Part shown: one piece after another, positions 27,568 to 36,290 of the stretch
Numbering within the stretch: position 1 is the first letter of the stretch
Layout of the letters: each line of letters opens with the position of its first letter
Assembly: GCF_025947365.1 (NCBI RefSeq)
Contig: NZ_CP110012.1
Location: 3,720,001 to 3,784,000, forward strand
Direction of reading: 5' to 3'
DNA from: Flavobacterium sp. N502540
Lineage (GTDB): Bacteria > Bacteroidota > Bacteroidia > Flavobacteriales > Flavobacteriaceae
Length of the DNA: 64,000 nt
Translations under genes and position numbers: made by a program
The notes under the pieces: generated by a model
The model's database searches: none
Seen by the model: only the letters and a program-made list of their open reading frames with translations
What the model was told of the DNA's origin: nothing

Positions 27568-27705
27568 TATTTGAAATATTGTTTTTCTTTATCATTGATT
27601 CTTCTGTGTACAAAGCTCTGCGATCTCAGCGTTTTTCAACTCAATCAAAAGTTAAAAAAAAACTTAGTGTTCTTTGCGGTAAAATATATGCGCCGTAAAA
27701 AAAAA

Positions 27706-29433
27706 CTAAAGTACCCGATAAACAGGATACTGCAAATGCGCCTTTTCATAATAGGCCGAATGTTTATAAATCCAATCCAATTGCCCTTCCGGATTTTTAG
27801 CAAATTCAGGATCAGTTTGTTTTTTATTTTCCAGTTCGGCTTTTAAAGTTGAGTTTTCTTTAAGGAGTTTCGTCGCAGTATCTTCAAAAATATAACTTGA
27901 ATAGTGCTCTTTTTGTTGTAAAATAGTATCGAAGAAATTCCAGTTGAAGAACGAATCAACTCCTTCGGGTTCAAAGGCTTCTAAGATGTATTTTACACCT
28001 TTTTGATTGGTTGGAATGATGTAATCTCCTTTGGCGAAAGCCATTTTAACAATTTTCGAAGTTACAGTCGTATTTCGGTGTAAATAGTGCCCTTCGTAAG
28101 CAGATGGAACGGTTTTAAAATCGGCAATTTTGTAGCTTTCCACTTCAATGATGGTGTCGTTTTTAAGTTGGGTAAACGAAATGTTATTGTTCTTCAAAAG
28201 GTCAATAATATTCCAATAACCACGCGGAATGATATAAGCAGAAGGTATAACAACCTCTTTTACTGATTTGAATTCTTTGATATAAGGAACCTCTTTTTTA
28301 TACGGTTTGCTTCGATCGTAGTACAAGCGATTTCCGGTTGTAGCCTCGCTTTTTTTGTAAGCTGCTTCATAACCCAAAAACGAAAAGGTGGTAGCTTTTG
28401 TACTGTCCAGTTCCCATTTTAGGGTATAGTTTTTCTTAGCTTGATATTGTTCCAGATTTTTTACCCGGAGTTCCTTGATTTTTTGGTAATTGGCATCGGT
28501 ATAATCCAAAGTCGATTTGGTGTATTCGTAGGTCATTTTTACACGTTCGGCATATTTTTTTAGCATGTGCGTTTCAACCACAAAACCGATGGTGTTGAAT
28601 AGTGAAGTATAACCCGTTGTATATCGTGGACTATCGACAAACTGACCAAAACCTTTGTCAGGAGTATCTTTAAAGGAGTCTACATATGGTGTTGTTTCAA
28701 TTTTCTTTTGTTGTAGATCTTTGACCAGAGCCGGCATCATTTCGCTATTCATAAAATCACCCAACACGGTTCCCAGTTTGTTGTGCTGTGTCATGATATA
28801 GGTTAATTTGTATTGATAATCAGAACCGTTACTCACATGATTGTCAATAAAAACGTCAGGATTTATTTTCTGAAAAATCTCTACAAAGCTTTTGGTATTT
28901 CGCGTATCAGATTTCATTAAATCACGATTGAGGTCGTAGTTGCGGGCATTTCCTCTGAAACCATAAATTTCAGGACCATCCTGATTGGCTCTTGTGGTCG
29001 AATTTCGGTTCAAAGCGCCGCCAATATTGTAAACCGGAATGGTTACCAAAACGGTGTTTTTCGGGGCTTTTATCTTACCTGTTGCCAGATCTCTGTAGAA
29101 TTGCATAGTGGCATCGATTCCATCAGGTTCTCCGGCATGAATGCCATTATTGATAAAAAGCACTGCTTTGTTCTTTTGAATTTTATCGAAATCAAATTCT
29201 TTTTCAGGATTGTAAGTGATCATGTGTAATGGCTCACCGGAATCGGTTAGCCCCATTTCTTTAATTTGGATGGTCGCAAAATCACGCGCTAAAAGTTTAT
29301 AATACTGAATCGTTTCCTGATACGAAGCGGACTGATTTCCGTTTCCTTTTTCGAAGAAAGTTTCGTATTTTTTATTGTTTTGAGCGAAAAGAGTTAGGGT
29401 GAAGAGTGAAAAGAGAAATGTAAAAAGTTTCAT
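27706..29433 (-). CDS. M14-family zinc carboxypeptidase, exported
   Basis: I place the start at the ATG at 29433, nine codons inside the longest frame. It gives a proper signal peptide (MKLFTFLFSLFTLTLFAQ) and 575 residues. The zinc-binding HxxE is His99/Glu102 in NNGIHAGEPDG, and the third ligand is His199 in FIDNHVSNGSD. The substrate-binding block is RNYDLNRDLMKSDTRNT. The second half (after about 300) is not typical carboxypeptidase and may be a beta-rich domain. It is probably periplasmic or secreted and acts on peptides. Heptamer repeats flank it upstream and CGCAAAG words downstream. Confidence 0.88.
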   Translation of the reverse strand: MKLFTFLFSLFTLTLFAQNNKKYETFFEKGNGNQSASYQETIQYYKLLARDFATIQIKEMGLTDSGEPLHMITYNPEKEFDFDKIQKNKAVLFINNGIHAGEPDGIDATMQFYRDLATGKIKAPKNTVLVTIPVYNIGGALNRNSTTRANQDGPEIYGFRGNARNYDLNRDLMKSDTRNTKSFVEIFQKINPDVFIDNHVSNGSDYQYKLTYIMTQHNKLGTVLGDFMNSEMMPALVKDLQQKKIETTPYVDSFKDTPDKGFGQFVDSPRYTTGYTSLFNTIGFVVETHMLKKYAERVKMTYEYTKSTLDYTDANYQKIKELRVKNLEQYQAKKNYTLKWELDSTKATTFSFLGYEAAYKKSEATTGNRLYYDRSKPYKKEVPYIKEFKSVKEVVIPSAYIIPRGYWNIIDLLKNNNISFTQLKNDTIIEVESYKIADFKTVPSAYEGHYLHRNTTVTSKIVKMAFAKGDYIIPTNQKGVKYILEAFEPEGVDSFFNWNFFDTILQQKEHYSSYIFEDTATKLLKENSTLKAELENKKQTDPEFAKNPEGQLDWIYKHSAYYEKAHLQYPVYRVL

Positions 29434-29475
29434 GGTTTTGGTTTTGTTAGCAAGAATCAAATATAGGTTTTTTGT

Positions 29476-29661
29476 TTCGAGTTTCAGGTTTCAAGTTTCA
29501 TATAGAAATGTGATTAAACTTTGCGTAGACTTTACCGCAAAGATGCAAAGGTTTACGTAAAGTTCGCTAAGTCTATCACAAAGCTTTGGTAACTTAGCGT
29601 TTTTTGCGGTTAATCTTTTACCTTCATTCAAAACCTGAAACCTGAAACCTGAAACCTGAAA
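29476..29661. repeat. Heptamer runs around a CGCAAAG palindrome
   Basis: GTTTCAGGTTTCAAGTTTC (about 29480-29499) and four tandem AACCTGA units (29632-29661) are the same heptamer on opposite strands. Between them ACCGCAAAGATGCAAAGG and GCGTTTTTTGCGGT form the arms of a loose palindrome. The assembly sits between the peptidase and MocR genes. Confidence 0.6.
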
Positions 29662-29671
29662 CAAACAAAAC

Positions 29672-31084
29672 TCACAACAACTTAGCAAGTTCGACGATTC
29701 CGTCTTCAATTTGTTTTTCGGTTAATGAGGCATAGCCAAGTCTGAATCCTTGTACAGGTTTGTTAAAACTAAATTTCTCAGGTGTTATTATTTTGATCCC
29801 TTTTAACAGCAGTTTGTCCGCAATTTCAGAAATATTAACTGGCGAGTTGGGAATTATCCAAAATGCCAGGCCTCCTTCGGGTTTGGTAAAAGTGGTTTTG
29901 TCTTTGAGATATTTGTTGCAAATCGTTTCAAAATAGTCGCGTTTTGCTTTGTAAATAAGGGTTGTTCGTTTGAGGTGCCTTTTAATCTCGCCTTCGTTTA
30001 TGAGCTGTAAAACGGCTTCTTCCATAATGTTATCACCTTGTACATCAATTATTTTTCGGTGTTTACCCACTTTTAAAATGGTTTCACGATCACTCACCAG
30101 ATATCCGATTCGTAAGGCTGGTGCAACAATTTTACTCAGTGTTCCAATGTAAACCGTGTTTTTGGCACTGCTGTAACTTGAAATAGGAAGAACAGGTCTT
30201 TGTCCGAAATGAAATTCATGATCATAATCGTCTTCGATAATGGTAAAACCGTATTGATTGGACAATTCGATGAGTTTTAATCTTCGTTTGAGACTTAGGG
30301 TAACTGTAGTTGGAAATTGATGATGCGGTGTTACGTATATTGCTTTTATGTTGCTGAACTTTTTCAGATAAGCTTCGACCTCATCAATCAGCAAGCCATC
30401 TTTGTCGACATTTACTGGGAGTAATTTAGTTCCGCTGCTTTGAAATGTTTCCCAAGCGGCCTGATACCCTGGGTTTTCGACCATTACATAATCATCTTTT
30501 GATAATAAACAGTTGGAAGTTAGGTACATTGCCATCTGGCTTCCACGTGTGATGCAAATTTGATCCGGAGTGACATTCATTCCTCTTTTAAAATTGAGCA
30601 TCTGCACAATTGCTTTTCGAAATTCCAGATTTCCGTACTCGGTACTGTATCCCATGATCTGCCAACGCGATTTTCGGTTAAAAATCTGTCGGTAAGCTCT
30701 GGCGAGTTCGTTCATTGGTGCAATTCGACTATCGGGGATTCCATCATCAAAAACGATAAGAGGTTGTTTTTCTTCCTCAGTATAATTTGTTTTTTGCTTT
30801 TGATCGATGCTTTTGGAAGCCAATGGCAGAATATCGGCTACGAAAGTTCCTTTTCTTTCCAATGTAATGAGCCAGCCTTCAGCGATTAAGACGTCTAAAG
30901 CTTCAATAATAGTATTTCGGTTCACTTTTAGCAAGCCTGCAAGCTGCCGGCTGCCGGGCAGTGCATTACCGCTGTTGAGCATTCCTGTTTGAATGGCTTC
31001 GATGATTGCATCAGCGATTTGCAGATAAATGGCTTTTGCATCATTTGCGTTGAGTTGAATTTCTAATTGCCAAGGTCGTAACAT
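29672..31084 (-). CDS. MocR/PdxR-type transcription regulator
   Basis: A 470-residue GntR-family regulator fused to an aminotransferase-like domain. The N-terminal winged helix covers about 10-85 (AIYLQIADAIIEAIQTGML, LPGSRQLAGLLKVNRNTIIEAL). The fold-type-I domain carries the PLP lysine Lys318 in VYIGTLSKIVAPALRIGYL. Such proteins sense PLP or an amino compound and usually control a divergent gene. Here the divergent pair is a cupin gene and a DapA-like lyase gene, which are the likely targets. Inverted GGACTA / TAGTCC half-sites lie in the shared spacer. Confidence 0.9.
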   Translation of the reverse strand: MLRPWQLEIQLNANDAKAIYLQIADAIIEAIQTGMLNSGNALPGSRQLAGLLKVNRNTIIEALDVLIAEGWLITLERKGTFVADILPLASKSIDQKQKTNYTEEEKQPLIVFDDGIPDSRIAPMNELARAYRQIFNRKSRWQIMGYSTEYGNLEFRKAIVQMLNFKRGMNVTPDQICITRGSQMAMYLTSNCLLSKDDYVMVENPGYQAAWETFQSSGTKLLPVNVDKDGLLIDEVEAYLKKFSNIKAIYVTPHHQFPTTVTLSLKRRLKLIELSNQYGFTIIEDDYDHEFHFGQRPVLPISSYSSAKNTVYIGTLSKIVAPALRIGYLVSDRETILKVGKHRKIIDVQGDNIMEEAVLQLINEGEIKRHLKRTTLIYKAKRDYFETICNKYLKDKTTFTKPEGGLAFWIIPNSPVNISEIADKLLLKGIKIITPEKFSFNKPVQGFRLGYASLTEKQIEDGIVELAKLL

Positions 31085-31086
31085 CT

Positions 31087-31146
31087 GGACTATTTGTTTA
31101 TGTTAAAACTGTATCAGTTAAGTAGTCCAAAGTTAAGATAATTTTG
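31087..31146 (+). promoter_or_regulatory. Cupin/DapA operon promoter with possible MocR operator
   Basis: GGACTA (31087-31092) and TAGTCC (31123-31128) form an inverted pair, AACTG-TAT-CAGTT (31107-31119) is a perfect palindrome between them, and a perfect -7 box TAATTTTG lies at 31139-31146. No good TTTG -33 box is present, which fits a promoter that needs an activator. Confidence 0.5.
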
Positions 31147-31183
31147 TGGAGCAATAATGCAAAACACAATAATTATTAAAGTT

Positions 31184-31642
31184 ATGGAAACTAAAAAACA
31201 ATTTTCTTCAAAAGATTTTCACGAAACTTTTGCCAGACCCACTTTTGTGATGCCTGAAAAATTAATTCACAAAAATGTAGAACAAGCCGGAGTTCACAAT
31301 CAATTTTCTACCGAGCGAAAACACCCGGTTTTCTTCGTGAATCTTCCAAGTAAGAACGTAAGTATGACAATTGGCGGTTTATTGCCGGATCAATTAACAA
31401 ACAGACATCGTCATACGTATGAAACCGTTATTTATGTGATTGAAGGGCATGGGTATACCGAGATTGAGGATGTAAAAGTAGAGTGGAAAGCAGGCGATGC
31501 TGTTTACATTCCGAGTTGGGCGTGGCACAGGCATCAAAATTTAAGCAGCGAAGCATCGGCGAAATATATTGCTTGCGAGAATGCACCGCAGCTTCAGAAT
31601 TTAGGTGTGGCATTAAGAGAAGAAGAAGGCAGGGATCTTTAA
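31184..31642 (+). CDS. Cupin-domain protein
   Basis: A single-domain cupin of 152 residues. I favour the ATG at 31184 over the one at 31157, because the latter adds nine residues of no family character. Metal-binding cupin motif 1 is visible as RHRHTYETVIYVIEGHGYTEIED and motif 2 as AGDAVYIPSWAWHRHQN. The reaction is unknown; such proteins may be isomerases, dioxygenases or ligand sensors. It is 19 nt upstream of the DapA-like gene on the same strand and divergent from the MocR regulator, which probably controls it. Confidence 0.84.
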   Translation: METKKQFSSKDFHETFARPTFVMPEKLIHKNVEQAGVHNQFSTERKHPVFFVNLPSKNVSMTIGGLLPDQLTNRHRHTYETVIYVIEGHGYTEIEDVKVEWKAGDAVYIPSWAWHRHQNLSSEASAKYIACENAPQLQNLGVALREEEGRDL

Positions 31643-31661
31643 TTTAAAACAGTTGAAAAAT

Positions 31662-32543
31662 ATGAAAAACAATCTATTTAAGGGCATTATTGCTTATCCG
31701 ATTACTCCATTTGATCAAAATGAAAAAGTAGATATTGCTTTATATAAAAAATTACTGGAGCGTCTAATTGTTTCCGGTTGTCATGCGGTCGCCCCTCTTG
31801 GAAGTACCGGAGTTATGCCTTATTTGTCAGATGAGGAAAAAGAAGCTATTACTGTGGCAACAATCGAACAGGTCAAGGGCAGAGTTCCGGTTTTGGTTGG
31901 AGTATCAAACCTGACTACTGAGAAAACTATTTATCACGCTAAATTTGCTGAAAAAGCGGGTGCCGCTGCCGTAATGATTATCCCGATGAGTTACTGGAAG
32001 CTTACAGATGACGAGATTGTTCAGCATTTTGATGCAGTAGCGAAGCAAATTTCGATTCCGATAATGGCTTACAATAATCCTGCAACAGGGGGAGTAGATA
32101 TGTCACCGGTTTTATTAAAAAGACTTCTTGAGATTGCTAATGTAACCATGATAAAAGAAAGTACGGGAGATGTTCAGAGAATGCATTATTTAAAGCGGGA
32201 ATTGGGCGATGATGTTGCTTTTTTTAACGGTTCAAATCCGTTAGCACTGGCTGCATTTTCTGCGGGAGCTACAGGCTGGTGTACGGCTGCGCCCAATTTA
32301 ATTCCGAAATTGAATCTGGATTTGTATCATGCGATTGAGAACAATGATTTAGAGGCTGCGCAAAAAGTATTTTACAAACAATTGAATCTTTTGAAGTTTA
32401 TCGTTAACAAAGGTTTGCCACGAGCAATCAAGGCAGGTTTGGAAATTCAGGGAATAGAAGGTGGTTTTTTAAGAAGCCCGTTAAAACCATTAACCGGAGC
32501 TGAAATTGAAGAGTTTAAGTTGATTTTGAAAGAATTGGAATAG
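31662..32543 (+). CDS. DapA/NanA-family aldolase-lyase
   Basis: A 293-residue TIM-barrel lyase that works through a Schiff base with a pyruvate-like substrate. The frame opens with a TTG at 31653, but the ATG at 31662 is the better start. The Schiff-base lysine is Lys165 in VTMIKESTGD and the partner Tyr137 lies in PIMAYNNPATGG. The phosphate/carboxylate loop GSTGVMPYLS matches the family's GTTGE region with a changed residue. Sequence features do not decide between dihydrodipicolinate synthase-like, sialic-acid-lyase-like and other aldolase functions. A MocR-controlled cupin partner suggests an amino- or keto-acid catabolic step. Confidence 0.82.
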   Translation: MKNNLFKGIIAYPITPFDQNEKVDIALYKKLLERLIVSGCHAVAPLGSTGVMPYLSDEEKEAITVATIEQVKGRVPVLVGVSNLTTEKTIYHAKFAEKAGAAAVMIIPMSYWKLTDDEIVQHFDAVAKQISIPIMAYNNPATGGVDMSPVLLKRLLEIANVTMIKESTGDVQRMHYLKRELGDDVAFFNGSNPLALAAFSAGATGWCTAAPNLIPKLNLDLYHAIENNDLEAAQKVFYKQLNLLKFIVNKGLPRAIKAGLEIQGIEGGFLRSPLKPLTGAEIEEFKLILKELE

Positions 32544-32567
32544 TTCTCCGGATGGAATTCAGAATTT

Positions 32568-32622
32568 AGGTTTCAAGTTTCAAGTTTCAGGTTTTGAAAT
32601 TTGGAATTTGGAATTTGAAACC
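32568..32622. repeat. TTTCARG heptamers and AAATTTGGAATTT
   Basis: Three heptamers (TTTCAAG, TTTCAAG, TTTCAGG) run directly into AAATTTGGAATTTGGAATTTG, combining the two repeat types seen at 5334 and 4614. It lies between the lyase and helicase genes. Confidence 0.5.
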
Positions 32623-32651
32623 TCTAAATTTATTTTGATTACTTTTGCAAA

Positions 32652-34001
32652 ATGAATAAAAAACACCATTCCAACAATATACTTTCGAATTTAGGAATTG
32701 AGAGTCTAAATGAAATGCAAGAGGTAGCGCAGGATGCTATTTTGAACGATAATAATGTTTTACTCCTTTCTCCAACAGGATCAGGAAAAACACTAGCTTT
32801 TTTACTGCCTATTTTAGAGTTGTTACAGCCTGAAATTCTTTCGGTTCAATGTTTAATTTTAGTGCCTTCCCGTGAATTAGGTTTGCAGATTGAGCAGGTT
32901 TGGAAGAAAATGGGGACTCCTTATAAAGTTAATATTTGTTACGGAGGTCACTCTATTGATACTGAGATTAAAAATTTAAGCAATCCTCCGGCAGTTTTGA
33001 TTGGAACTCCGGGTAGAATTGCTGATCATATTGACCGGGATACTTTTCGTACCGATAAAATTCAGACTTTGGTTCTGGACGAATTTGATAAGTCTTTGCA
33101 GCTTGGTTTTCATGAGCAAATGTCATATATCATAGGGAAATTAACGAAACTGAATAAACGTGTTTTGGTTTCAGCGACTTCAGATATTGAGATTCCAAGA
33201 TATACGAGAGTAGTCAATCCGACTGTTTTGGATTTTATTCCGGAAGAGGAAGAAAAGACGAATCTTTCGATGAAAATGGTGGTTTCACCCGCTAAGGATA
33301 AATTGGATAGTTTGTTCAATTTGATCTGTTCACTGAAATCACAGTCCGCTATTATTTTCTGTAATCATCGTGATGCAGCAGAAAGAATTAGTGACACTTT
33401 AAACGAAAAAGGGATTTATGCGACGTATTATCATGGCGGAATGGATCAGGAGGAACGTGAGCGTGCACTGATTCAGTTTAGAAACGGAAGTATGAGTTAT
33501 CTGATTACTACCGATTTGGCCGCGCGTGGATTGGATATTCCGGAAATGAAACATGTCATTCATTATCATTTGCCTTTAAAAGAAGATGAATTCACGCACC
33601 GAAATGGTCGTACGGCACGTATGCAGGCTTCAGGAACAGCTTATATTATTGTTCACGAAAGTGAAAAACAATTGGATTATATTGATTACGGGATGGAGGT
33701 TTTAGAGGTTGCCAGCACTACAGTTTTGCCAAAACCACCTCAATTTCAAACCATTTATATTAGCGGCGGAAAGAAAACCAAATTGAATAAAATAGATATT
33801 GTTGGTTTCTTTTCTCAAAAAGGGAAACTTGAAAAAGGAGATTTAGGTCTTATTGAAGTAAAGGATTTTGTATCATTTGCTGCTGTTAAATACAATAAGG
33901 TAAAAGATCTGCTTAAAAATATTAAAGACGAAAAAATGAAGGGCAAGAAATTCAAAATTGAAGTTGCCCGCAAAGTGGTCAAGAAAGAGGAGGAGAGGTA
34001 A
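32652..34001 (+). CDS. DbpA-like DExD-box RNA helicase
   Basis: A 449-residue ATP-dependent RNA helicase. The Q-motif region GIESLNEMQ, Walker A SPTGSGKT (40-47), motif Ia PSRELG, motif III SAT and motif VI HRNGRTARM are present. Motif II reads DEFD (143-146), with Phe in place of Ala. The C-terminal ~75 residues (ISGGKKTKLNKIDIVGFFSQ...) look like the DbpA RNA-binding domain that recognises 23S rRNA hairpin 92. A role in large-subunit assembly is inferred from that. The gene is monocistronic. Confidence 0.88.
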   Translation: MNKKHHSNNILSNLGIESLNEMQEVAQDAILNDNNVLLLSPTGSGKTLAFLLPILELLQPEILSVQCLILVPSRELGLQIEQVWKKMGTPYKVNICYGGHSIDTEIKNLSNPPAVLIGTPGRIADHIDRDTFRTDKIQTLVLDEFDKSLQLGFHEQMSYIIGKLTKLNKRVLVSATSDIEIPRYTRVVNPTVLDFIPEEEEKTNLSMKMVVSPAKDKLDSLFNLICSLKSQSAIIFCNHRDAAERISDTLNEKGIYATYYHGGMDQEERERALIQFRNGSMSYLITTDLAARGLDIPEMKHVIHYHLPLKEDEFTHRNGRTARMQASGTAYIIVHESEKQLDYIDYGMEVLEVASTTVLPKPPQFQTIYISGGKKTKLNKIDIVGFFSQKGKLEKGDLGLIEVKDFVSFAAVKYNKVKDLLKNIKDEKMKGKKFKIEVARKVVKKEEER

Positions 34002-34311
34002 TCTTTCCGGCGCTATCTTTTTTGGCAGATGTTTTTTATGGGGATCTTTGTAAGAGTTCAGAATTTAAATGAAGTTTTACGTCTGAAATTACCATAAATC
34101 AATAGGAATTTTGCATGTTCTTAATCCTGTTTTTTGAGGTGTTTTTGTTTTTAATTAGTTGTTTTTCAGTGGTTTGTTTGGTGTTTTTACTGTTTCTTAA
34201 GGGGGTCTTGTTTAGTGGGATAACTGGGTGATAAAAAATAAGGGCGAAGGCTTTAATTTATCATATTTTCTGCGTTTCTTGTGCCCGTAAATAATAAACC
34301 CCAAATTAATT
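34002..34311. other. Intergenic region without recognised feature
   Basis: This 310-nt spacer between the helicase gene and the small exported protein is T-rich on the plus strand. It must hold the promoter for the latter, but I found no strong TAnnTTTG box, repeat or hairpin. Confidence 0.5.
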
Positions 34312-34758
34312 ATGAAAAGAATTATTACGATTGCTATTTTGTTGTTTAGTGTTGTGTCTTTTGCACAAATTAAAGTTATTGAAACTGTACCGGTTGAAAA
34401 ATTAGGAAAAGTAAATAACAACTACATTCAGAAAATTGGAGATGAGTACACGGTATACTATACCAGTATTCAAAACGATGATGAGTCGTCAAGCTTAAGA
34501 AAATTTACCTTTAAGAATGTCAACAATGATTACGCAAGTCTTTACAACATTATCATGAATGGTTTCACGGCAAGCCCTTTGTATGATATTAAATTAGAAT
34601 TGCCTAATAACTATATCTGGTTACATTACACAGGAAGTGTTGTTCCGGAAAAAGCTACGGTACAATTTATGGTTTCTTCAAAAGAGGCTGCTGCTGCAAC
34701 AAGCAGTGTTTCTGAGCCATTTGTAAAAGATCAGATCAATAAATTATTCCAAAAATAG
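34312..34758 (+). CDS. Small exported hypothetical protein
   Basis: A 148-residue protein with a clear signal peptide (MKRIITIAILLFSVVSFAQ) and a mature part of mixed strands and one amphipathic C-terminal helix (SEPFVKDQINKLFQK). No family is recognised. It is probably periplasmic. It has its own terminator 19 nt behind the stop and no close neighbours, so the context gives no function. Confidence 0.7.
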   Translation: MKRIITIAILLFSVVSFAQIKVIETVPVEKLGKVNNNYIQKIGDEYTVYYTSIQNDDESSSLRKFTFKNVNNDYASLYNIIMNGFTASPLYDIKLELPNNYIWLHYTGSVVPEKATVQFMVSSKEAAAATSSVSEPFVKDQINKLFQK

Positions 34759-34776
34759 GTTTAATTGTAAATCATT

Positions 34777-34815
34777 AAAAAAGGCTATTCAGGGTTTTGA
34801 ATAGCCTTTTTTTTG
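34777..34815 (+). terminator. Terminator behind the small exported protein
   Basis: GGCTATTCA (34783-34791) pairs with TGAATAGCC (34798-34806) and is followed by eight T. Confidence 0.85.
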
Positions 34816-35091
34816 TTTCAGGTTGTTTTGTTTCAGGTTGTTTTGTTTCAAGTTGTTTTGTTTCAAGTTTCAGGTTTCAGGTTTTAGCTTTGAGAATGGA
34901 AGAAAAACCTTAGTAACTTAGCATCTCAGCCACCCAGTACCTCAAAAGAGCTTTGTCCCTTTGCAACTCTGAACCTTTGTTCCTAAAATAAAATCATATT
35001 TGTTTCAGGTTTCAGTTGTGGCTTTGAGAGTAAAAACTAAAAAAAACTTAGCACCTCAGCACCTTAGCAGCTTAGCACCTCTAAAAAAAAA
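34816..35091. repeat. Tandem 15-mers and assorted word repeats
   Basis: Together with the terminator above this fills a 333-nt gene-free stretch. TTTCAGGTTGTTTTG repeats three times at 34816-34860 (the third copy with one change), followed by three TTTCARG heptamers to 34881. After this come CTTAGCATCTCAGCC, ACCTTTGTTCC and a run of CTCAGCACCTTAGCAGCTTA words to 35080. Confidence 0.65.
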
Positions 35092-35670
35092 CTATATTTT
35101 CTTCACGTATTGGGTAATAATCACGATTTGCTGACCGTCAACTTTTCCTTCAATGTATTCGGCGTTTTCATGGTCTAAACGGATGTTACGTACAGCAGTC
35201 CCTTGTTTGGCTACCATGCTCGATCCTTTTACTTTAAGATCTTTAATTAAAACTACAGAATCTCCGTGTTCTAAAATAACACCGTTGCTGTCGCGATGAA
35301 CAATTTTATTTTCGTCGTCTTCGCCTTCTCCGGTCGCTTGTGCCCATGCTAAAGTATCTTCGTCTAAATACATCATATCCAGTAATTCTTGTGGCCAACC
35401 TGCGGCGCGCATACGGCTTAACATTCTCCAGGCTACAACTTGTACAGCAACGTTTTCATTCCACATACTGTCATTAAGACATCTCCAGTGGTTTAAATCA
35501 ACATTATCCGGATTTTCGATTTGGTCGATACAGGTATTGCAGGCAAATATAGCTTCATTAATTCCGCCTTTTTGAGTGGGTAATACCTGATATACTTTTA
35601 GGTTTTCTTCAGCTCCACAAAGTTCGCATTTAGATCCGCTGCGTTTGTTTAATTCTCTTTCGATGCTCAT
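35092..35670 (-). CDS. PhnA-family (YjdM-like) protein
   Basis: A 192-residue cytoplasmic protein. The N-terminal zinc ribbon is Cys15-x2-Cys18 (KCELCGAEEN) with a second pair in CNTCID. The C-terminal PhnA domain contains VHRDSNGVILEHGDSVVLIK, DLKVKGSSMVAKQGT and the final beta-barrel strands. Between them a ~70-residue middle segment (WRMLSRMRAAGWPQELLD) is present, as in other members of this longer subfamily. Despite the name the family has no proven role in phosphonate use. The gene stands alone on the minus strand. Confidence 0.85.
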   Translation of the reverse strand: MSIERELNKRSGSKCELCGAEENLKVYQVLPTQKGGINEAIFACNTCIDQIENPDNVDLNHWRCLNDSMWNENVAVQVVAWRMLSRMRAAGWPQELLDMMYLDEDTLAWAQATGEGEDDENKIVHRDSNGVILEHGDSVVLIKDLKVKGSSMVAKQGTAVRNIRLDHENAEYIEGKVDGQQIVIITQYVKKI

Positions 35671-35770
35671 TATTTGATATTTTATTTAAAAAGGCGAAAC
35701 TACTTATAATTAAGATAAGTAACAAGTTTATGCGTTTGGTGTTATTCTATTTATAAAAAAGAATACAATT

Positions 35771-36277
35771 TTATTTTTGTAGTTCTTGTAAAAGAGAATA
35801 ATGTGCGGTTTTTAAAGATCTAATTAAATTTCTTTTCTCAGATCCACCGGACATATTCTTATAGAGGCCTACCTTTTTATAAATTTTGTCTCCAATTTTA
35901 TAATTAATTGTAGATACCATTGTTGCTGATGACAAATTAAAAATCCAGGAAATATCGGTTATTTCAGCATCAACAATAATTTCAGAATCATTGATTGTTT
36001 GATTTTTAAAATATTTTACTTTTAAATTGATTTTAGTTTCTTGAGCTAATTGTGATACTGATTCATAGAATGTTTCATCTATGTTTGGTCGTCTTTCAAC
36101 ACCCATTCTGGGACCTGATTTTTTAATGCTTTTTACACTATTTTCATTAATTGAGAATACAATTGTTTTGCCTTTGAAATATTCCTGATTAAGATTGTTT
36201 TTTGAAAAATTGCTTTTAGTCGCACAACTAAATAAACTAAATATTAATAAACAGACTACTATTTTTTGGTATTTCAT
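35771..36277 (-). CDS. Hypothetical lipoprotein
   Basis: A 168-residue lipoprotein with the signal MKYQKIVVCLLIFSLFSC (Cys18 lipidated). The mature part has a strand-rich region with EIIVDAEITDISWIFNLSSATM and IGDKIYKKVGLYKNMSGGSEKR, and ends in a helix. I do not recognise the family. It follows coaD by 13 nt on the same strand, so it may be co-transcribed with it, though no functional link is evident. Confidence 0.7.
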   Translation of the reverse strand: MKYQKIVVCLLIFSLFSCATKSNFSKNNLNQEYFKGKTIVFSINENSVKSIKKSGPRMGVERRPNIDETFYESVSQLAQETKINLKVKYFKNQTINDSEIIVDAEITDISWIFNLSSATMVSTINYKIGDKIYKKVGLYKNMSGGSEKRNLIRSLKTAHYSLLQELQK

Positions 36278-36290
36278 ATAATATAATATT

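Noticed and set aside
34212..34421. 69-codon minus-strand ORF before and inside the small exported protein gene
   Set aside because: It overlaps a clear signal-peptide gene on the other strand and has no recognisable content.
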